From the NCBI GenBank assembly GCA_963942565.1, contig OZ012684.1, positions 70,604,040 through 70,668,039 of the forward strand: a stretch of 64,000 bases of DNA. Reading direction: 5' to 3'. A program made the position numbers and the translations under genes. This stretch comes from Maea johnstoni (lineage: Eukaryota; Annelida; Polychaeta; Spionida; Magelonidae). Every line of letters starts with the position of its first letter. The stretch's first letter is position 1. The notes below the pieces were generated by a model. It made no database searches. It was not told where the DNA came from and saw only the letters and a list, made by a program, of their open reading frames with translations. Positions 11,884 through 21,726 of the stretch are shown in pieces.

Positions 11884-14850
11884 GACTGATACACACTTGT
11901 AATGCTGCTGATGATACTTACAGACTTTTTAATCAAAAACCAAGTTTGTGAATAGACATTAATATCAGTTTGGAGCACTATAAAACATTTTCCTTTTTTA
12001 TGAAATTCTTTATCTTTTTATCATACCTAATAGTGCCAAAAAATACATCTGAAACACATATCTTTCAAATTTTTCATAAGATTTCTATCTAAAACCCTCC
12101 CTCAAATATTTTCCAAAACTATAACCCACTTCTAGCTATCCAGAAACTTTGACAAACTCACCACCCACCATCACCTATCCAGTAGATCACCAAACATGAA
12201 CGGGAAAAGCCCACATCCTGCACTGCAAATGACAGTCAACAAAACCCCACCAATAGCATGCTTGCCACAACTTACTTAATGCTGCCTGAAGAACTTTAGT
12301 CCGTGACTTACCCTTACATGAAAATGGCCAAACACTGCCAGAATGCAAACATGCACAGGGATCAACCTTATGGTCCCTTAAAGGGCATATGCCCCTGAAC
12401 CATGTGATTTTGCTACCAGATGATGAATTATAGGAGCCAAGTTTGTGAACGGACATTAAATATCAGCTTAAAGCATTTTAAAAACTTTTCCTTTTTTTGA
12501 AATTCTTTATCTTTTCATCATACCTAATAGTGCCAAAAAATACAGCTGAAACACAAACCTTTCAAACTTTTCCCTGGGAGCATGCCCCAAGATCCCCAAA
12601 CCTGGACAATGCACCCCTGGCAAAACCATACCGTCGTGGTGGCCGCACAGGAATTTAATAGCCCCTAAACTTAAAATCCTGGGAGCCAAATCTGCTCCTG
12701 TCTGAAAATGTTAAAGTCAATCACTGATGCATGTAACAAACTGACTGGCTGCCTGCAAATAACACCACATCAAAATCAAACATGTTGCCAACAGCCAAAA
12801 ATCCACTCCCCCTTAACAGAGGCTTGTGACTCTCCCCCACAACACAAAATGTTAACACATAAGCTAAGTATATACAACAAAGCCCATGCATTAAAATAAG
12901 TGCCGGCTCTCAAATATTAAAAAAGACCAACAGTTAAACAGCGAATAAAAAATTTCATCATAACCTAAAATTCAGCACGCATAAATAAAATGCAACTTTT
13001 GACAAACTAAACTAATCACTAAGCCTATCCGCCAAATATAAACATGAACATTTTAACACACATACTTCAGAAAAAGAGAGCGATGGGGGGCGGGGTTAAA
13101 AATTTGACATCTGACATATCATCAAAGTAACACAAAAAATTTACATGAAGATGGCCAAACACTGCCTAAAAGCAAACATGAACAGGGATCAACCTTATGT
13201 ACCCTTTAGGGGCATATGCCCCTGGTTCATGTGATATTGCAACCAGATGAAAAAATATACGAGCCAACTTTGTGAAAGGACATTAAATATATGTTTGGAG
13301 CATTTTAAAACATTTTCCTTTTTCCTTAAATTCTTTATCTTTCTATCATACCTAATAGTGCCAAAAAATACATCTGAAACACATATCCTACAATTTTTTC
13401 ATAAGAATTCTATCTAAAACCCTCCCCCAAATATTTCCCAAAATTATAACCCACTTCTAGCTATCCAAGAAACTATGACAAACCCACCATCACTCATCCA
13501 GTAGATCACCAAACATGAATGGGAAAAGCCCACATCCTGCACTGCAAATGAGAGTCAACAAAACCCCACCAATAGCATGCTTGCCACAACTTACCTGCTG
13601 CTGCCTGAAGAACATTAGTCCGTGACTTACCTTTACATGAAAATGACCAAACACTGCCTGAGTGCAAACATGCACAAGGATCAACCTTATGGTCCCTTAA
13701 GGGGCATATGTTCCTGGATTATGTGATTTTGCTACCTGATGATGAACTATAAGAGCCAAGCTTGTGAATGGACATTAAATATCAGCTTAGAACATTTTAA
13801 AAAAAATTCAACTTTCTTGAACTTCTTTATCTTTTTATCATACCTAATAGTGCCAATAAATACATCAGAAACACAAACTATTCAATTTTTTCCCTGGAAA
13901 AATGCTCCAAAACCCCCAAACCTGGACAGTTAAAACATTTCCCTTCCACTGAAATTCTTTATCTTTTTATCATACCTAATAGTGCCAAAAAATACAACTG
14001 AAACACATATCCCTCAATTTTTTCAAAAGAATTCTATCTAAAACCCTCCCTCAAATATTTTCGAAAACTATAACCCACTCCTAGCTATCCAAGAAACTAT
14101 GGCAAACTCACCACCACTAATCCAGTAGATCACCAAACATGAATGGGAAAAGCCTACAACCAGCACTGCAAATGACAGCCAACAAAACCCCACCAGCAGC
14201 ATGCTTGCCACAACTAATATGCTGCTGCCTGAAGAACTTTAGTCCGTGACTTACCTTTACATGAAAATGGCCAAACACTGCCTGAATGCAAACATGCACA
14301 AATATCAACCATATGGCCCCTTAAGGGACATATGCCCCTGGCCATGATCTTCCGCCACTAAAGCAGGTCCAGCACTACCAGAAACCCAATATGCATGCAA
14401 TAACTTTGTACTTAAACCTAAAATAGACTGATACACACTTGTAATGCTGCTGATGATACTTACAGACTTTTTAATCAAAAACCAAGTTTGTGAATAGACA
14501 TTAATATCAGTTTGGAGCAATTTAAAACAATTTCCTTTTATTTGAACTTCTTTATCTTTTTATCACACCTAATAGTGCCAAAAAATACATCTGAAACACA
14601 TATCTTCCAAACTTTTCATAAGATTTCTATCTAAATCCGCACTTAAAAAAACTTCCCTATTTTTGAATTTCTTTATCTTTTTATCACACCTAATAGTGCC
14701 AAGAAATACAACTATAAGAGCCAGTTTGTGAATGTACATTAAATATCAGTCTAGAACAATTTCAAAAAAAATTCCCATTCTTTGAACTTCTTTATCTTTC
14801 TATCATACCTAATAGTGTTAAAAAATACATCAGAAACACAAACTTTGTAA
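11884..14850. repeat. Satellite-like tandem array, about 3 kb
   Basis: Several markers recur in order. CATACCTAATAGTGCC or a close variant (CACACC) occurs near 12025, 12520, 13347, 13834, 13970, 14565, 14685 and 14805. CAGTAGATCACCAAACATGAA (cut: AGTAGATCACCAAACATGA) occurs near 12181, 13500 and 14122. A segment starting AGACTGATACACACTTG is at both 11884 and 14425. Full units are roughly 600 bp, with deleted versions between them. Minus-strand frames of 60-90 codons repeat because the DNA repeats; none looks like a gene. Confidence 0.8.
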
Positions 14851-15036
14851 TTTTCCCTTTATTTTGATCAGTATTTTCGTTTGTTTTGCATCTTGGGCGA
14901 TACAAATGCAGGGAGATGCTGCTTGGGCCCGAGCACTGGGTTGAAGGGGTATGGGACCGGCATCGGCATCAAAGGGTAGAAGCCTGCATACTTCAGGTCT
15001 GCTACTTCACCTACACCATGCAACCTGAAAAAATAA

Positions 15037-15616
15037 TCATACATACCATCAAAGCAACACAAAAATATCAACACAAAACATATCTCACCAAATGCAATCT
15101 TATATTATCACACCGACACAATATCTTCTTTAAACAGTAATTGTTTTGTTTGAGGGACAGTGAAGATTTGCATGGTTTCTATATTTTGTGTATGTGTTTT
15201 TATAAAATTGTATATTGAGTGATAGTTTTGTATTGATACTTTTGTATTTATTTCAATTTAATGTATGCTTACTATTTTGGGTTGTCAGGTAAATCAAGTT
15301 CCTATGATGCTCTTTGGTGTAGATGCAGTATGATGTCGAAGCCAGTTTCTATGACAGTACACACTTTTCCTGTCACCCAAAACAATTAAAATCATATCTT
15401 TATCTAAAATACAACAACAGTGAGAACGGAAGGGATGGCAGGGTTAAAGGTCTGCTAACTTCAGGACTGCATACTACACTCATGGTGAGAAGGGTATATA
15501 TACTGACTGCTGAAATCGCGATAAAAATATTTACTACTTCCGTTTTTTTCAGTTGTTTTTTTACGATTGTGGGGAACAAAAAAAATCCACAAATGGGCAG
15601 GATGGATTATTTAGAG
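15037..15616. repeat. 580-bp tandem duplication, copy 1 (uninterrupted)
   Basis: Runs from TCATACATACCATC to GGATTATTTAGAG. Copy 2 follows at once (15617-23997) and, with its inserts removed, differs at only a few positions and small indels. This copy keeps the empty target sites of the two mobile elements that entered copy 2. No coding function recognised. Confidence 0.88.
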
Positions 15617-16149
15617 TCATACATACCATCAAAGCAACACAAAAATATCAACACAAAACATATCTCACCAAATGCAATCTTATATTATCACACCGACACA
15701 ATATCTTCTTTCGGAGTGGCTATATACACAGCAGAGCTGTGTATATAAGAGAAATATTTTTGCAATATACACAGCTGCTACCAGCGGCCACCAGCCAATG
15801 GAATTGCATTATTTCAATGACGTCATATTCGTTGTAGTTTCATATCCCAACAATTACCGCATGTTTTTTGTCAGTCTGACAAAGAAAACATGCATTGACA
15901 GTGGAAAAAACGATCTTTCGTTCCAACTTCAGGTTGTCTGCGATCGTTAATAAATCTAGTGTGTGAATTTGAAACTGACACAGAATAGGTGAGATACGCA
16001 TCTCACCTCTTCATACATGTGTTTCTTTGCGAGATTGGCAAAGAAATACATGAATCATGACCTTAATTACAGCAAGACATTGACGAAAACAATGTCTTGC
16101 ATTGAAACAGGGTATCACTTTGTTATTTTACTTTTTTCTCGTACATAAT

Positions 16150-16225
16150 ACTCTGTAGCGTAGTGGGTAGATGCTCGCCCAGCAACTCTAGGGATGCGCG
16201 TTCAAATCCCCCTCGGGGAGACTTA
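16150..16225 (+). ncRNA. tRNA-like pol III promoter segment (SINE-like head)
   Basis: An A-box-like TAGCGTAGTGGGTAGATGC and a B-box-like GCGTTCAAATCCCC are spaced as in a tRNA gene. The acceptor and T stems do not pair well, so this is a tRNA-derived relic rather than a functional tRNA. It lies inside the TIR element at 15712-16654. Confidence 0.5.
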
Positions 16226-16338
16226 TTTCTTCATGATTGATTTTTTTATGGAAATGATGACTATTTTTTTTTTCGACCATGGATAAAAGAAAGAACAATC
16301 TTTATTTCTACAAACATTTATTGTTGATGTTAATGTGA

Positions 16339-16368
<30 letters not shown>
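16339..16368. repeat. (TA)n microsatellite
   Basis: About 15 TA units inside the TIR transposon, next to its palindrome-rich part. Confidence 0.85.
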
Positions 16369-16369
<1 letters not shown>

Positions 16370-16397
16370 ACACATGAAATTTTTGATTTTACACTGC

Positions 16398-16600
16398 GGC
16401 TAAGCACAGGCAACCCGGCGGCTGTGCACAGCCAGCCCAGTAGAAAGATAGCATCCTTTGTACAGACCAGCGGCCGTGCACAGCCAGACCAGTGGCTGTG
16501 CACAGCCAGCCCAACAGCTGTGCACAGCCAGCCCAGTGGCTGTGCACAGCCAGTGGCTGTGCATGGCGGCTGTGCACAGCCAGCCCAGTGGCTGTGTATA
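16398..16600. repeat. Array of 22-bp palindromic repeats
   Basis: About seven copies of a unit like GGCTGTGCACAGCCAGCCCA. Each contains the self-complementary core GGCTGTGCACAGCC, or a variant. They stand next to the right terminal repeat, whose sequence (GCTGTGTATA...TATACACAGC) is built on a similar palindrome. Low-complexity frames on both strands arise only from this repetition. Confidence 0.8.
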
Positions 16601-16886
16601 TTGCAAAAATATTTCTCTTATATACACAGCTCTGCTGTGTATATAGCCACTGCCATCTTCTTTAAACAGTAATTGTTTTGTTTGAGGGACAGTGAAGATT
16701 TGCATGGTTTCTATATTTTGTGGATGTGTTTTTATAAAATTGTATATTGAGTGATAGTTTTGTATTGATACTTTTGTATTTATTTCAATTTAATGTATGC
16801 TTACTATTTTGGGTTGTCAGGTGAATCAAGTTCCTATGATGCTCTTTGGTGTAGATGCAGTATGATGTCGAAGCCAGTTTCTATGA

Positions 16887-17032
16887 GTGCTGCCTGCAGT
16901 TATGTCCCTTGACACCCTTCTCACCATGAGTGAAAATGCAATCCTGAAGTATGCAGACCATTAACCCTGCCATCCCATGCATTCGCATTACATGCTCTTT
17001 GGGCTTATAAGTTTGTGACCAATAAATTATAA
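16887..17032. repeat. 146-bp segment present in copy 2 only, containing an inverted arm
   Basis: Absent between equivalent bases of copy 1 (TATGA|CAGTAC near 15345). Bases about 16910-16976 are a diverged reverse complement of the ATGGCAGG...CTCATGGTGAGAAGGG stretch flanking the Ngaro insertion point. Either an insertion in copy 2 or a hairpin-associated deletion in copy 1. No target duplication seen. Confidence 0.6.
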
Positions 17033-17156
17033 CAGTACACACTTTTCCTGTCACCCAAAACAATTAAAATCATATCTTTATCTAAAATACAACAACAGTG
17101 AGAACGGAAGGGATGGCAGGATTAAAGGTCTGCTAACTTCAGGACTGCATACTACA

Positions 17157-17373
17157 ATTACCGTTTGGCAAGCTTGCTTGCTGAACGGATTTTTGTGTCA
17201 TGACAGGAGCGCCATCTATTGGTCTCTTGTCAAACCAAAAGCTGCAGACATGACGTCACGTTGTCAAGTAAGGCACGTGACACAAACAAACATGAACGCA
17301 CGTCAGTTCGTGTTTTCTATCTGACAGCAGCGGACGTAGCTGCTGCCAATCATCAAAATTATTTGTTTTAAAA
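17157..17373 (+). repeat. Ngaro-type element, repeat A1
   Basis: 217 bp beginning ATTACCGTTTGGCAAGC and matching 23122-23338 without a difference I can see. It contains a small inverted pair (GACAGCAGCGGACGTAGCTGC); a variant of that pair follows just outside, near 17417-17450. Confidence 0.88.
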
Positions 17374-17629
17374 CAAAAAACGAACTAATTTCTTAAAATA
17401 CTTTAGTAAATCGTATCTGACAGCAGCACACATAGCTGCTGTCCATCTTAAAAACGTATTTTGGCAGTTTTATCCACTTTTGAGGCAGCAGGTCTGATAG
17501 CACTCAACTACTCTTCAAAAACCTACTACTCTTCAAGAAGTGCTGGGTTTCTTTTGGATTTGGATCTGCCCTACATATATGTGTATATCAAAACATTGAG
17601 TAGGTGTTTATTTTCTTTAAAATCTTATC

Positions 17630-18217
17630 ATGGTGAACATTTGTTTACTAGGGCACAGTTTTGTGTCAGGACTTCACCACCATATGTCTGTTGATCACCC
17701 TTTATCCCCCCAGGAAGTATCACATCATCTAAAATTAGACCATTTGGTTAAAAATTTTCATTTAATTGGGAAAAGGGGATCACAGATCATGAACTCTAGT
17801 TTTTCTTTGCCACATGAACTTATAACAGACATTCAGCCTGCTCTATTGTTTTTACAATATGGATCTAATGACCTGGCAGCAGGCAGGGAACCTTTAGAAG
17901 TGGCAACAAAAGTAGTAGATATTTCAAGAGAACTTTTACAATTTCATTCCTCTATTAAGAAAGTGGCAATCCTTTCAGCTTTACCAAGAGGACATTCAGC
18001 TTGGCTCAATGACAATATACAGAGATATAATGGATATATCAAAAACTATTGTGAAATAGAGGACCAAATATTTTATAAGACTTTACAGGGTTTTTGGACC
18101 AGTGATATATGTACATGGTCTCGTGACACCATACACCCAAATACGGTGTTAGGTCGCAAAAAGTACAAAAATGCTCTAAGAAGAGTAACTTTTGCCATGC
18201 TACCAAGATTGTCATAG
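17630..18217 (+). CDS. SGNH/GDSL-type hydrolase-like ORF of the Ngaro-type element
   Basis: 195 residues. Blocks of the SGNH esterase fold are visible: LLGHSFVSG near residues 6-14 (the GDS-like block, here GHS), YGSND at 77-81 and DTIHPN at 166-171 (the Asp-x-x-His pair). Such ORFs are known in many Ngaro elements and some other retroelements, but their role is not established. It is the first ORF after A1 and lies in the same strand as the rest. Length suits a compact single domain. The function call rests on these motifs only. Confidence 0.75.
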   Translation: MVNICLLGHSFVSGLHHHMSVDHPLSPQEVSHHLKLDHLVKNFHLIGKRGSQIMNSSFSLPHELITDIQPALLFLQYGSNDLAAGREPLEVATKVVDISRELLQFHSSIKKVAILSALPRGHSAWLNDNIQRYNGYIKNYCEIEDQIFYKTLQGFWTSDICTWSRDTIHPNTVLGRKKYKNALRRVTFAMLPRLS

Positions 18218-18518
18218 TTGAACGTGAGTAAAATTAAGATTGTAACTGACTCTAATATAAAATTAACATGAGTTAATTATTATTCACCAATAATTTGATT
18301 TAAATTGTTGTTTTGACAACGCGTCATTTCAGCAAAGAAAACATTACTCATGCAGTTTTATAGTTCAATTTCGACATTATCTTGGGAACTTAAAATGTAT
18401 TTTAACTGTTGGTTGACAAATTGTTATACTAACAGATTAATTTCATACCCTTTGTTTGGTTACTATTATCCTGTGGTGTTATGTTGAATTATTTGTTCTA
18501 GGTATTTATTGCAATACC

Positions 18519-18981
18519 ATTTAGGCATATAATCTTGCCATTTTACTCTAGAGTCTAGACATGAACTTACTCCAATTTGGCATCTTACTTTGCCATTTGA
18601 TTTAGACATCACTTTGTCATTTAGGCATATTGTCTTGCCTCAACTCTTTTGATAGGTATTTTTATAATACCACTTGTTAGGCATATTATCTTGCCATCCT
18701 TTTAATTTACTTTACATTAGGCATATCATCTTGCCATTTTATTCTGATCATGGATTTACTCTACATTGGGCATATTATCTTGCCATTTGAATTATACATT
18801 ATCACAATGTCACTTAGGCATATTATCTTGCCTCAACTCTTTTGATAGGTATTGTTACATGCCGATTGTTATCTTGCCATTTAAATTAGACATTATCATA
18901 ATGTCACTTAGGCATATTATCTTGCCTCAACTCTTTTGATAGGTATTGTTACATACCAATTGTTAGGCATATTATCTTGCC
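18519..18981 (+). repeat. Iterated 19-bp motif in the Ngaro leader
   Basis: TTAGGCATATTATCTTGCC or a close variant appears about nine times, near 18521, 18620, 18677, 18716, 18768, 18814, 18864 (partial), 18908 and 18963. All are in the same orientation and within 90 bases of the Gag-like ORF. Longer units (CAACTCTTTTGATAGGTATT) are repeated with it. Confidence 0.8.
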
Positions 18982-19070
18982 ATCCTTAAATTTAGTTCAC
19001 ATACTAACTTTCCATTTACCTTAAGCATTATCACATAATCATATATTTGTGATAATATATAACTTCAGAT

Positions 19071-20189
19071 ATGCCTCCAGCTAGGACTCGGAAAGCGCCA
19101 AAGCGGTTAGTGCAAGAGACATCTAGCACTGATGTCCCATCAGCGGCCAAAATCAAGAGGCCAACATTAGCTGCTTTAAGTGACACTTTGGTTCAGGTGC
19201 AGCTTCAACAAGCCGAGTTTCAACAAAAGCTACTGGACATTATGTCAACTCAGACACAACAATCTACACAATCACCATCTACACCACCACAGGAAAATCT
19301 ATCTCCTCAAAATACTGTCATTCTGGACAACTCAGTAACTTCTGGTGCACATGATAGTTTTTCCCATGCCCAGAGCGATTCTTTTCACGAGTCCTCTACC
19401 ACTAAGGTACTCAATTCATCATCTAATGCACTGCCTTCAGGTCAAAAAATACTTGATAGTGACGATGAAATTGACGATAGTGACAATGAAGGTGAGTGCT
19501 CTGTTCAATTCAACAAACAACGTCCCGTATTTTCGGGTGGCCTGACTGTAAGCCAAACCGTTCCACAAAAAATTAAAATTAAAATCTGGCAACATAAATA
19601 TATCGAGTTCTGTGAGCTTTTAAATCCACATAACATGCCTCAATCCTATACTGTTTCACTCAATGCAAATTCTTTACTTTCGGAAAAGCCAGCTCTCACA
19701 TTCCAACATAAAGATAAAAAGCAGCTTGGGGAATTTGAGTGGAACCAGGCATGGGACACATATATGTCCATTTATCTAAAGAAATATCCAGAGCAACTGG
19801 ATCAAATGCTTACATACCACCAGCATATACAACGCATGATGGCACGCCAAGCAAATTGGCGCACCTATGACTACCATTTTCGCGTAGATCGGGAGTATGT
19901 CCAGTTCACATGGGACACTGTTCGTGCTGATTTAGAACGGGAGGCTTATCTTTTTCGTCCCTCAAATAAGTTCCAAAGTAACTCAACCAAATCATACAAC
20001 ACCTCCACATCTACCATACCAAAGGGCTACTGTTTCTCATATAACACCTTTGGGAAAAGGTGCACCAGAGAAAAATGTTCATTCAAACATTTATGCCCAG
20101 AGTGTAACAACCGCCACCCTAAATACCAACATAAACAATCAAAGCAGCAAATCAATGCCAACCCCGGTCAAAGCGCAAATCTTAAATAA
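19071..20189 (+). CDS. Gag-like ORF of the Ngaro-type element
   Basis: 372 residues. The N-terminal third is Ser/Thr/Gln-rich with a predicted helix (QLQQAEFQQKLLDIM) and an acidic stretch (DSDDEIDDSDNEGE). The middle is a helical domain without a family I can name. The C-terminal end is a Cys/His knuckle (C-x9-C-x4-C-x3-H, about residues 320-340) followed by CPEC and HPKYQH. Position before the reverse transcriptase and a nucleic-acid-binding end fit a Gag role. The next frame overlaps its end, as is usual in this group. Confidence 0.75.
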   Translation: MPPARTRKAPKRLVQETSSTDVPSAAKIKRPTLAALSDTLVQVQLQQAEFQQKLLDIMSTQTQQSTQSPSTPPQENLSPQNTVILDNSVTSGAHDSFSHAQSDSFHESSTTKVLNSSSNALPSGQKILDSDDEIDDSDNEGECSVQFNKQRPVFSGGLTVSQTVPQKIKIKIWQHKYIEFCELLNPHNMPQSYTVSLNANSLLSEKPALTFQHKDKKQLGEFEWNQAWDTYMSIYLKKYPEQLDQMLTYHQHIQRMMARQANWRTYDYHFRVDREYVQFTWDTVRADLEREAYLFRPSNKFQSNSTKSYNTSTSTIPKGYCFSYNTFGKRCTREKCSFKHLCPECNNRHPKYQHKQSKQQINANPGQSANLK

Positions 20190-21726
20190 GTATTTGGAAG
20201 GTTACCCTAATGCTCAGTATCTCATTGATGGGTTTACTGAGGGTTTCTACTTAAACTTTGATGGGCCAGAATCTACACTAACTTCATCAAACTCAATCTC
20301 AGCTATTAACAACCCCAAGGCAGTTGATGAAAAAATTCTTAAAGAGAGCAAGTTAGGTAGGCTATCAGGACCTTTCGAACATAAACCGTTCAAAAACTTC
20401 AAATGTTCCCCATTAGCCCTTCGGGAAAAACAGAACACGGGTAAATATCGCCTACTTCATAACTTATCATTCCCGTATGATGAAAATTCTGTAAATTTCA
20501 ATATTTCAAAAGACGATTCTACGGTATCTTATGCTACCATAAAAGACGCAATTTCATACATTCAAAACTCACCTTCACCAGCTTTCATGGCTAAAACAGA
20601 TATTTCAGATGCTTTCAGAATAATACCCATTCACCCATCAAATTACCACCTTACAGGTTTCTGGTGGAAAGGTTATTATTACGATAAATGCCTGCCTATG
20701 GGTTGTTCTTCATCTTGCAAAATATTTGAAGAATTTTCAACTGCACTGAAATGGATTTTGAACAAAAAATTTGGAATTAATAATGTAGTTAAAATCTTAG
20801 ATGATTTTCTATTCATAGAGGATACCAAGAAAAAATGCCAAAAAGATCTAGACACATTCCTTTCATTGTGTGCGGAATTAGGTGTCCCACTTGCACCACA
20901 TAAAACTGTGGGACCTTGCAATGACATAGTTTTCCTAGGCATAGGCCTAGACTCCAAACAAATGATGGCTTATCTTCCAAAAGACAAGCTCCAAAACTAT
21001 GAAAGTGAAATAAGTCTTTTCCTTTCAAAAAGCAAAGTTACCTTGAGAGATTTTCAATCTTTATGCGGAAAACTACAATTTGCAACATCTGTAATAAGAT
21101 GTGGGAAAGCATTCTTACGGCGCATGTATGAACAGCAAATCAAGGTTAAAAAACCATTCCATTTAATCCGCTTAACCAAAGAAACGAAAGATGATTTGCG
21201 CATCTGGCACCTGTTCCTGAAGTTTTACAATGGGAAATCTATCATAAGCTTGCCTTCTTTTGAAAATTCAAATACTTTGCACATGTGGTCAGATGCATCA
21301 AAAGCTGGTTTTGGTGCAACGTTCCAATCTCTATGGATCCAATCACATTGGCCATTGGACTGGACACCACTTAATATAGCTATACTTGAATTGTACCCGG
21401 TTTATGTACTCATAGGCATGTTTGGAAATTCACTTCAGCACACTCAGATAACGTATCATTGTGATAATCAAGCAGTCGTCACAATAGTTAATAACCAAAC
21501 TTCTAAAGACAAACAAATCATGAAAATTGTAAGACCTCTAATTCTACTTCTTTTGAAATTCAACATTAATCTAAAAATGGTCCATGTACCAGGGGTCAAA
21601 AATATCTTGGCTGATTCTATTTCTCGTTTTCAGGTTACATCAAATCTACTAAGTCAATTTGGCATGCGGCTTTCGCCAACATTAATACCTGCGCATCTAC
21701 AACCACAAAACTTTCCCATACATTGA
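20050..21726 (+). CDS. Reverse transcriptase / RNase H ORF of the Ngaro-type element
   Basis: 558 codons open, overlapping the Gag-like frame at its start. The reverse transcriptase core includes KTDISDAFRIIPIHP (palm Asp), LPMGCSSS and ILDDFLF, with LDD in place of the YxDD of retroviruses, as in DIRS-order elements. RNase H follows with MWSDASKAGFG, LELYPV, YHCDNQAV and ADSISR, supplying the usual acidic residues. No protease or DDE integrase domain is present, which separates it from LTR elements. Confidence 0.88.
   Translation: MGKGAPEKNVHSNIYAQSVTTATLNTNINNQSSKSMPTPVKAQILNKYLEGYPNAQYLIDGFTEGFYLNFDGPESTLTSSNSISAINNPKAVDEKILKESKLGRLSGPFEHKPFKNFKCSPLALREKQNTGKYRLLHNLSFPYDENSVNFNISKDDSTVSYATIKDAISYIQNSPSPAFMAKTDISDAFRIIPIHPSNYHLTGFWWKGYYYDKCLPMGCSSSCKIFEEFSTALKWILNKKFGINNVVKILDDFLFIEDTKKKCQKDLDTFLSLCAELGVPLAPHKTVGPCNDIVFLGIGLDSKQMMAYLPKDKLQNYESEISLFLSKSKVTLRDFQSLCGKLQFATSVIRCGKAFLRRMYEQQIKVKKPFHLIRLTKETKDDLRIWHLFLKFYNGKSIISLPSFENSNTLHMWSDASKAGFGATFQSLWIQSHWPLDWTPLNIAILELYPVYVLIGMFGNSLQHTQITYHCDNQAVVTIVNNQTSKDKQIMKIVRPLILLLLKFNINLKMVHVPGVKNILADSISRFQVTSNLLSQFGMRLSPTLIPAHLQPQNFPIH

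Larger units (their letters stand above)
15712..16654. mobile_element. 943-bp non-autonomous TIR DNA transposon with 9-bp target duplication
   Basis: Inverted ends of about 60 bp (AGTGGCTATATACACAGCAG and reverse, with CGG or GGC outermost). The 9-bp duplication ATCTTCTTT is at 15703-15711 and 16655-16663. Copy 1 has one ATCTTCTTT at the equivalent point (15123-15131), proving insertion. There is no transposase frame. A 9-bp duplication suggests MULE or Merlin relatives; the CAGTGGC start resembles hAT, but hAT makes 8 bp. Superfamily left open. Confidence 0.87.

Noticed and set aside
12187-14308. Three similar minus-strand frames of 60-90 codons
   Set aside because: They are the same satellite unit read several times; no domain, and frames break between units.
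16150-16225. A functional tRNA gene
   Set aside because: A and B boxes are present but acceptor and T stems do not pair, so it was kept only as a tRNA-like relic.
16389-16705. Cys/His-rich repetitive frames (CTATGLAVH-type) on both strands
   Set aside because: Produced by the 22-bp palindromic repeat; low complexity and open in several frames at once.
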